Assembly: GCA_023429365.1 (NCBI GenBank) | Contig: JAEYVW010000028.1 | Span: forward strand, 1 to 9,637 | Direction: 5' to 3' | DNA length: 9,637 nt | From: Bacteroidota bacterium | Lineage (GTDB): Bacteria > Bacteroidota > Bacteroidia > Chitinophagales > Chitinophagaceae | Part shown: positions 5,157-9,637 of the stretch, piece by piece | How the letters are laid out: the number at the start of each line of letters is the position of its first letter | Position numbering within the stretch: position 1 is the stretch's first letter | Position numbers and translations under genes: made by a program | The notes under the pieces: model-generated | Databases searched by the model: none | What the model was told of the DNA's origin: nothing | What the model saw: only the letters and a program-made list of their open reading frames with translations

Positions 5157-6578
5157 TCAGATAGACTTATTTCTTTTAAACCTGGCCACGACATCCACCA
5201 CCTGCTGGTGTTGGAGGCTCGAAGGATTGAGTTCTATAAACTTTTTAAGCAGCCTCGGTGCCCGGCTCATGGCCGTTTCGAGTTGCAGGATGCCCTCCCT
5301 GGTCTTACGCATGGCCAGAAGTATAGATGCTTTATAGAAAAGAAAAATTGGCTTATCGTTGGTAACCTGCAAAGCTGCATTCGCCTGCTCAAGCGCTTCT
5401 TCCATAAACTCGGCCCTGTAAAGGCAACGGATCAGCGCCTCCCAGCCAGCTACATTGCGCGGACGCGACCGTACAGCATTGGAAAAATATTGTACTGCGT
5501 CTTTAAAAAGACCAAGCTCCATCTTGCATTCTCCCATCAACAGGTTGTATTCCGGTTGCGGACGATGCAGCCTGATCGCGTGTTCAAGTTGCTTGATACA
5601 ACTCTCCCATTGACCTTCGTTGTAGTAGGTGCAGGCGATCTTATAAAATAATTTGCTGTCTTCCTGGTTGAGATGCGAAGCTTTGCGATAATAGAACCGC
5701 GCGTCGGCAAAGTTTTTTAGCCTGTCGTAACAATGCCCGATTGCTTCGTAGATCACTACTTCCGGTTTGGATAACTCTGTAACTTTCTCCAAAGCCTCTA
5801 TCGCCTGCTTGTATTTCCTAAGTCGGATATACGCGTCGCCCATATTGCGATAAGCGTAGTCAAATTTCTCTTCGATAGCGATCGCGTATTTATAAGCATC
5901 AATTGCCTTCTCATACAACTTCAGTCCCTGGTATGCCGCCGCGAGATTAAACCAGGCCAGTTCATTGTATGGATATTCATCGATGATCTGCTGGTGCAGC
6001 CTGATACTTTCCTCGTTTCGACCGGTAAAGTCGGTCCAGAAACATATTTTATAGAGCGCTTCCTCATTGTTGGGCTCCTGTTCCAGCACCATTTTCAGGC
6101 AATCGAATACTTTTTCAAATTCCTCATAGTCATCATACACGTCCGCCAGTTCAAACAAAAGATCGATCCTTTCTTCACCATCAAACTTCGTCAATGCTTC
6201 TTCAAGCAGACCGACTGCATTTTCCTGTTCATCCAGAGCCAGGTAAGCATCGGTGCGCAGGATGTAAAGATTGATATCATTGTCGCCAAACAGTGAAGCC
6301 TGGTCAAGGACTTCCAGCGCTGCCCGGTATCGGCGCAGGTCCAGCAACAGGTCCGCTTTGCGGATCAATAAGGTAGAGGAAAAAGGATACTGTTCGATGG
6401 CGGTATTGGCTGCCTCAAGGGCTTTTGACAACTCCTCTTTTTCTTCAAAATAGTTGATGATCCTTTCAAATGCTTCCTCGTCGATAAAGGAGTGACTGCG
6501 ACCGGTCCTCAGATTCTCATATTGCCGAAGCAATTCCCGCATCTGCTCCCGGTCTTCCTGGTAGGGATTCTCTCTCAT
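5157..6578 (-). CDS. Tetratricopeptide repeat (TPR) protein, twelve repeats
   Basis: This 473-residue protein is predicted to be cytoplasmic, since it has no signal peptide or membrane segment. After a charged N-terminal stretch (1-32), about twelve consecutive 34-residue TPR units fill residues 33 to about 440. They carry the usual W/L/Y...G/A...Y...A signature, for example AWFNLAAAYQGLKLYEKAID, YAYRNMGDAYIRLRKYKQAI and YNLLMGECKMELGLFKDAV. A short tail (FIELNPSSLQHQQVVDVV...) ends in RFKRNKSI. Such arrays form right-handed superhelical scaffolds that bind partner proteins, and nothing here identifies the partner. The start is an ATG without Shine-Dalgarno, shortly downstream of an AT-rich direct repeat. 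The gene lies upstream of the ComA-like/aroE pair on the same strand but is separated by 290 bases and a repeat element, so it is probably transcribed independently. Similar long TPR proteins are common in Bacteroidota. Confidence 0.92.
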   Translation of the reverse strand: MRENPYQEDREQMRELLRQYENLRTGRSHSFIDEEAFERIINYFEEKEELSKALEAANTAIEQYPFSSTLLIRKADLLLDLRRYRAALEVLDQASLFGDNDINLYILRTDAYLALDEQENAVGLLEEALTKFDGEERIDLLFELADVYDDYEEFEKVFDCLKMVLEQEPNNEEALYKICFWTDFTGRNEESIRLHQQIIDEYPYNELAWFNLAAAYQGLKLYEKAIDAYKYAIAIEEKFDYAYRNMGDAYIRLRKYKQAIEALEKVTELSKPEVVIYEAIGHCYDRLKNFADARFYYRKASHLNQEDSKLFYKIACTYYNEGQWESCIKQLEHAIRLHRPQPEYNLLMGECKMELGLFKDAVQYFSNAVRSRPRNVAGWEALIRCLYRAEFMEEALEQANAALQVTNDKPIFLFYKASILLAMRKTREGILQLETAMSRAPRLLKKFIELNPSSLQHQQVVDVVARFKRNKSI

Positions 6579-6591
6579 TAATTTTCGCGGT

Positions 6592-6674
6592 TTATGTTAA
6601 TAAAGCGCCCTTTTACTCTCTCTGATCTAAAAGCTCATTGGCCGTTACTATCAACAAGTTATGTTAATAAAACG
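6592..6674. repeat. Direct repeat TTATGTTAATAAARCG, two copies 67 bp apart
   Basis: TTATGTTAATAAAGCG at 6592-6607 and TTATGTTAATAAAACG at 6659-6674 match at 15 of 16 positions. Each copy contains the imperfect dyad TTAT-N4-ATAA. The first copy lies only 14 bases upstream of the TPR start codon, where it would fall in the promoter or leader. This layout suits a pair of regulator binding sites, but no regulator is identified. Confidence 0.45.
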
Positions 6675-6790
6675 ATCCGACCCGGTATTTTGTTTCCCCA
6701 TGTGTGCAGAAATTCGCAGGATTTTTTCCCGTATTTGTAACATTTCCTGATTTCTGGCGTTAAAGATGTATTAAAATTAATGACGAGCGG

Positions 6791-6823
6791 TTTGACATTA
6801 TCCTTCAATTTGTGTTAAATTTG
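6791..6823 (+). promoter_or_regulatory. Bacteroidota promoter for the small secreted protein gene
   Basis: TTTG at 6791-6794 and TAAATTTG at 6816-6823, 21 bases apart, are exact matches to the two Bacteroidota primary-sigma elements. The predicted transcription start (about 6828-6831) falls immediately before the TTG codon at 6832, so the message would be nearly leaderless if that TTG is used, or have a leader of about 45 bases if the ATG at 6874 is used. Confidence 0.65.
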
Positions 6824-6831
6824 TTCCAGCT

Positions 6832-7188
6832 TTGAAAAAGAAAAACTCAATATCGAAACGTTCTATCAGGAGAATGATCATCCTTGCACTACTGGCTTCA
6901 TCTACAGTAGGCACTTTCGCTATGCTGGGTACTCCGGGTAAAGGCCGGAAGGGAACAACTAAGTCATTGCTTTCCAGTAAGAAAACAACTTACAATGGAA
7001 GTTTTTCACTTCGTTCCGGTTATGATTTTCGGGGTAGCCAGGTTATCAATACCCAACAAAGTAAATACCTGAACGTCAACACAATGGTTAGCTACCAAAG
7101 AGGACATACCACTTATACTGTTCCTCTGAAGAAAAAAGTCGTGTTGAACGGTAAACTTACTTTCAATCCGAACGCAGCTACCCGCTAA
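6832..7188 (+). CDS. Small basic secreted protein of unknown function
   Basis: This 118-residue protein is of no family I recognise. The N-terminus is a signal peptide: basic region KKKNSISKRSIRR, hydrophobic core MIILALLASSTVGTFA, with possible cleavage near residue 30. The mature part of about 88 residues is rich in Lys, Thr, Ser and Gly, lacks cysteine, and has alternating polar/hydrophobic stretches (TYNGSFSLRSGYDFRG, VSYQRGHTTYTVPL, KVVLNGKLTF) that suggest beta strands. The start is uncertain. TTG at 6832 gives a normal basic n-region but sits on top of the predicted transcription start. ATG at 6874 (residue 15) has AGGAGA directly before it, too close for a normal Shine-Dalgarno, and would leave a signal peptide without positive charges; I therefore prefer TTG. 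It has its own promoter, and its TAA abuts the stop of the converging gene at 7189. It is probably periplasmic or surface-exposed. Confidence 0.75.
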   Translation: MKKKNSISKRSIRRMIILALLASSTVGTFAMLGTPGKGRKGTTKSLLSSKKTTYNGSFSLRSGYDFRGSQVINTQQSKYLNVNTMVSYQRGHTTYTVPLKKKVVLNGKLTFNPNAATR

Positions 7189-7851
7189 TTAATTCCCACC
7201 TTTAGTTTCCTCGTAATTCATGACCCTGTAACCCGTCTTGGGAAGGTCAAATTTTGCTGCTGGCACCAGGTTGAAGTTGATGCTTGATACGGTATAGGTG
7301 ACTTTCTGGTTGCCCATTACTGCTTCATATTGCATAGCCAGACCGGGGAGGTTTTTATTGAGGTACTGAAAGTCTTTATTAACTGGTACCAGGTCTTTGG
7401 TAAAATAAACGGTAAACGTGCTGCCATCGGCCAGTTTGCCTATTGCTTTTTGGCAATTATAACCTGCGATCGTCTTATAGTCTTCTTCATATGAGAAAGT
7501 ACTGCCTTCATATTTCTTATTAGAAGTCTTCCACTCGGCAGGCGTCATCTTGATCATGTATTTCTGCTCACCATAATCTTTCAGGATTGTAACATTACCG
7601 GTCTTACCATCAATGATTGTCGACTGCGTGCCCAGCGAGCTGATCATTTCCGAGCGGCTCGACGTGCCCTTCAAATAGATCACACTCACGGCGCCGTCAA
7701 GCAGATCCGCTACCTGTGGCGTTGTATTATTAGTGTTGATCACGATATCATAAGAAATCGTGGCTTCCGTCAGTTTTTTCTGTGCGGTAGCATTTGTGTT
7801 AGCAAACACCAGCGTCGAAGCAACGGCTATGATCGAAATGGCATTTTTCAT
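7189..7851 (-). CDS. Secreted GLPGLI/DUF4412-like protein
   Basis: This 220-residue exported protein has a clear type I signal peptide (MKNAISIIAVASTLVFANTNATA, predicted cleavage after A23 before QKK). The body reads as a beta-rich domain: ATISYDIVI, then VIYLKGTSSRSEM, DGKTGNVTILKDYGEQKYMI, and KTIAGYNCQKAIGKLADGSTFTVYFTKDL. Next comes NLPGLAMQYE (167-176) and a final strand TYTVSSINFNLV. The order 'I-x-GY-x-C-x-KA ... F-x-V-(Y)-(F/Y)-T ... LPGL...YE' resembles the GLPGLI and DUF4412 families of exported Bacteroidota proteins, which have no established biochemical function. Assignment between the two is uncertain. The ATG at 7851 follows the yidC terminator by about 50 bases; a weak promoter-like TATAATTTG lies at 7880-7888 on the minus strand. 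The gene ends flush against the converging small secreted protein gene. Confidence 0.85.
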   Translation of the reverse strand: MKNAISIIAVASTLVFANTNATAQKKLTEATISYDIVINTNNTTPQVADLLDGAVSVIYLKGTSSRSEMISSLGTQSTIIDGKTGNVTILKDYGEQKYMIKMTPAEWKTSNKKYEGSTFSYEEDYKTIAGYNCQKAIGKLADGSTFTVYFTKDLVPVNKDFQYLNKNLPGLAMQYEAVMGNQKVTYTVSSINFNLVPAAKFDLPKTGYRVMNYEETKGGN

Positions 7852-7902
7852 GTCAGGATCTATTTTATTAAAGACGCACCAAATTATAATAAGTTGCTTA
7901 AC

Positions 7903-7936
7903 AAAAAAAACCGGGTTCCTGCAAACATGAACCCGG
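7903..7936 (-). terminator. Intrinsic terminator of yidC
   Basis: On the minus strand a perfect 8-bp stem (CCGGGTTC at 7936-7929 pairing with GAACCCGG at 7918-7911) with a 10-base loop is followed directly by eight T residues (7910-7903). It lies 31 bases past the yidC stop codon and upstream of the next minus-strand gene, so it separates the two transcripts. There is no T tract on the plus side, so it acts in one direction. Confidence 0.9.
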
Positions 7937-7967
7937 CTATCCTTAAGAGTATTTTAACGAATCGAAA

Positions 7968-9637
7968 CTAGCGTTTTGATTTTTGCTGCATTTCTTTCAT
8001 CCGCTTTTGCTGCTCCTGCATCTGCTCCATACGCTCCTGCCATTTTGATTTTGTTTTTGGCTTTTTGCGGTTCTCCGCAATCTGCGCCAGGATCTTGTCA
8101 TGATCGATGATATAATTCTGGATCACAAACTGCAGGATGAGCGTGATGATATTTGAAACAGTATAATACCAGGTAAGCGCCGATGGGAGCCTGTTGAAGA
8201 TAAACAACAGGAATATCGGGAAAATATACGGCATGTATTTCAATACTGGGTTGCTTTGGTCGGGTGACAGGCTCATACTGTAAATCGAGATCAGTAAACT
8301 CGTAATCACAGCGGTAATAGTGAACATGCTCAAATGACTTCCCAGTAACGGAATATGAAAACCAAACTTTATTACATCATCCGCGGCGGAAAGATCATTA
8401 GCCCAAAGGAATTCTGCCCCTCGCAAATCCGAACTCGAACTAAAGAAACTAAATAACGCAAAGAAGATCGGGATCTGCAGCAGCGCCGGTATACATCCTC
8501 CCAATGGGTTTACACCGGCCTCCCTGAATAGCTTCATTTGTTCCATACTCATCGCCTGCTGATCACTCCCAAATTTTTCCTTTAGTGCAGCGATCTCAGG
8601 ACGTAGTGCCTTCATTTTTGCACCGCTCAGGTAACTCTTATACGACAAAGGTGAAATGATGAGACGGATCACAAGGGTAAGAAAGGCAATTACCCAGCCA
8701 TAGTTGCTGACAAAGCCTTTGATAAAATCCCAAACGGGTAATACAACAAATTTGTTTAAGGGGCGTACAAACGCGTACATACCCTGTCCCAGGTTAACGA
8801 GTTTGCTCAACTGCATATCATATTTCTGCAACAGGTGATAATCGGCCGGACCGTAATAGATACTGAACTCAGCAGTCGTTTCAGAAGCTACCGGAAGTTC
8901 AACACGCATATCAGTGGTAGTCTTGCTGACTATCTCTGATGCATCCGGCGGCACTTCCCAGTTCATTTTACCGGAAGTAAAATTCGTTTTGGAAATGAGT
9001 ATGGAATTGAAAAACCGCTGCCTGACCCCTATCCATTTTACCGGGTCATTAAAATTCACGCTGCTCCTTCTCCCGATAGTATGGTAATCAAACTCTCCGT
9101 CTTCAACATAACCCACCTGTGTATTTTGTTTTTCGAAATCAATATCTGACTCCTGCTGTGAAGCAGTGTACTGCCAGTTGAGGTTCATCACGCCACCAGT
9201 CAGTAATTTATTGGCGCCGTTCAGTTGCACCTTGAAATCGATCATATAATCATCGGGCTTCACCGTGTAGAGGTGAGTGATAGAAGCTGTACCCGCACTA
9301 TCTGAAGATTGTAGTACGAAAGAAACGGTCTGTGTTCCGTCAGCATTCTTTTGAACAGTTCCAGGTTGGAAATATAGTTCCGCAGTTTGTGCGCTATTAT
9401 TATTACCTGTGTTGATCGTATAGCTGAGCCTGTCAAAATCAGTTCCCGCCAGTCTCACCAACCCGCTATCCCGGCTTTTAAAATGGTTGAGGTCGATCCA
9501 TTTTGGCTGACCGCCCTTATTGGTAAAAGCGATGGTAAAAAGCGGGGTGCTAACTTCCGTTAACTGTTCAAAAGAATGCTGACGGAACACAGACCGTTTC
9601 TTTCGTACTACAATCTTCAGATAGTGCGGGTACAGCT
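7968..9637 (-). CDS. yidC: Membrane protein insertase YidC (5' end beyond window)
   Basis: YidC/Oxa1 inserts and folds inner-membrane proteins, alone or with SecYEG. Numbering from the GTG at 9590 gives 540 residues. The periplasmic beta-sandwich domain spans about 8-265 (TPLFTIAFTNKGGQPKWIDL, then YTVKPDDYMIDFKVQ, VKWIGVRQRFFNSILI, and YYGPADYHLLQKYD). The insertase core spans about 280-495: VSNYGWVIAFLTLVIRLIISPL, with R309 as the groove arginine, then the cytoplasmic hairpin KMKALRPEIAALKEKFG, GVNPLGGCIPALLQIPIFFALF, and two further helices. The tail is Lys/Gln-rich (to 540) and probably aids ribosome contact. The GTG is not the true start: the family begins with a transmembrane helix and a polar linker before this domain, and the frame is still open at the window edge. 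The upstream bases read better in another frame (see findings). A terminator follows at 7903-7936. Confidence 0.95.
   Translation of the reverse strand, partial: LYPHYLKIVVRKKRSVFRQHSFEQLTEVSTPLFTIAFTNKGGQPKWIDLNHFKSRDSGLVRLAGTDFDRLSYTINTGNNNSAQTAELYFQPGTVQKNADGTQTVSFVLQSSDSAGTASITHLYTVKPDDYMIDFKVQLNGANKLLTGGVMNLNWQYTASQQESDIDFEKQNTQVGYVEDGEFDYHTIGRRSSVNFNDPVKWIGVRQRFFNSILISKTNFTSGKMNWEVPPDASEIVSKTTTDMRVELPVASETTAEFSIYYGPADYHLLQKYDMQLSKLVNLGQGMYAFVRPLNKFVVLPVWDFIKGFVSNYGWVIAFLTLVIRLIISPLSYKSYLSGAKMKALRPEIAALKEKFGSDQQAMSMEQMKLFREAGVNPLGGCIPALLQIPIFFALFSFFSSSSDLRGAEFLWANDLSAADDVIKFGFHIPLLGSHLSMFTITAVITSLLISIYSMSLSPDQSNPVLKYMPYIFPIFLLFIFNRLPSALTWYYTVSNIITLILQFVIQNYIIDHDKILAQIAENRKKPKTKSKWQERMEQMQEQQKRMKEMQQKSKR

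Larger units (their letters stand above)
6579..6831. other. Divergent intergenic region (253 bases)
   Basis: This AT-rich region separates the minus-strand TPR gene from the plus-strand small secreted protein. It holds a 16-bp direct repeat near the TPR side (6592-6607 and 6659-6674) and the promoter of the small protein gene at its right end (6791-6823). I find no convincing TAnnTTTG promoter for the TPR gene, and no small RNA, riboswitch or coding frame that I can support. Bases 6680-6790 show nothing recognisable. Confidence 0.6.

Noticed and set aside
5136..5651. 171-codon plus-strand frame antisense to the TPR gene
   Set aside because: The opposite strand carries a clear twelve-repeat TPR protein with its periodic signature; the antisense peptide has no recognisable feature.

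Overview
The window looks like chromosomal DNA from the phylum Bacteroidota, most likely the Chitinophagaceae or a close relative. The evidence is the TAnnTTTG-type -7 promoter elements, starts without a Shine-Dalgarno sequence, an ECF sigma gene overlapping a single-pass candidate anti-sigma gene, a secreted GLPGLI/DUF4412-like protein, a YidC with a large periplasmic domain and a lysine-rich tail, and a ComA-like gene beside aroE. The gene content is mainly housekeeping. I see no CRISPR array, transposase, phage gene, tRNA or rRNA, and I do not see an obvious new multi-gene system.

Layout. Bases 2-91 may be the end of an upstream gene. Bases 95-628 encode a conserved-looking unknown protein whose architecture resembles the DNA polymerase III psi subunit (HolD). 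Bases 628-860 are a dense array of alternating degenerate CCACGGATTACACGGAT / CCACGAATGGCACGAATT units with an inverted tail, a non-coding dispersed-repeat type. A tightly overlapping plus-strand operon follows: rdgB (XTP/dITP pyrophosphatase), an ECF sigma factor and a membrane-anchored candidate anti-sigma protein. A hotdog-fold thioesterase (2924-3355) comes next with its own promoter.

From 3356 the genes run on the minus strand: aroE (3356-4096), overlapped by one base by a ComA-like gene (4096-4866) with a candidate promoter near 4985. Then comes a remnant of a second dispersed repeat family (about 5076-5151) and a 12-TPR cytoplasmic protein (5157-6578). A 253-base divergent intergenic region follows, with a 16-bp direct repeat near the TPR gene and a good promoter for a small, very basic secreted protein (6832-7188). 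Back-to-back with that is a minus-strand secreted GLPGLI/DUF4412-like protein (7189-7851). The window ends with yidC on the minus strand, closed by a clear intrinsic terminator (7903-7936) and open at the window edge.

How the genes fit together: rdgB, sigma and the candidate anti-sigma overlap at stop/start codons and are probably co-translated. aroE and the ComA-like gene form a second coupled pair. The rest look like single-gene units. Points that deserve a second look are the two repeat elements, the HolD-like protein, the duplicated motif in the candidate anti-sigma protein, the ComA homologue, a near-leaderless TTG-start gene, the direct repeat upstream of the TPR gene, and a possible frameshift at the 5' end of yidC.
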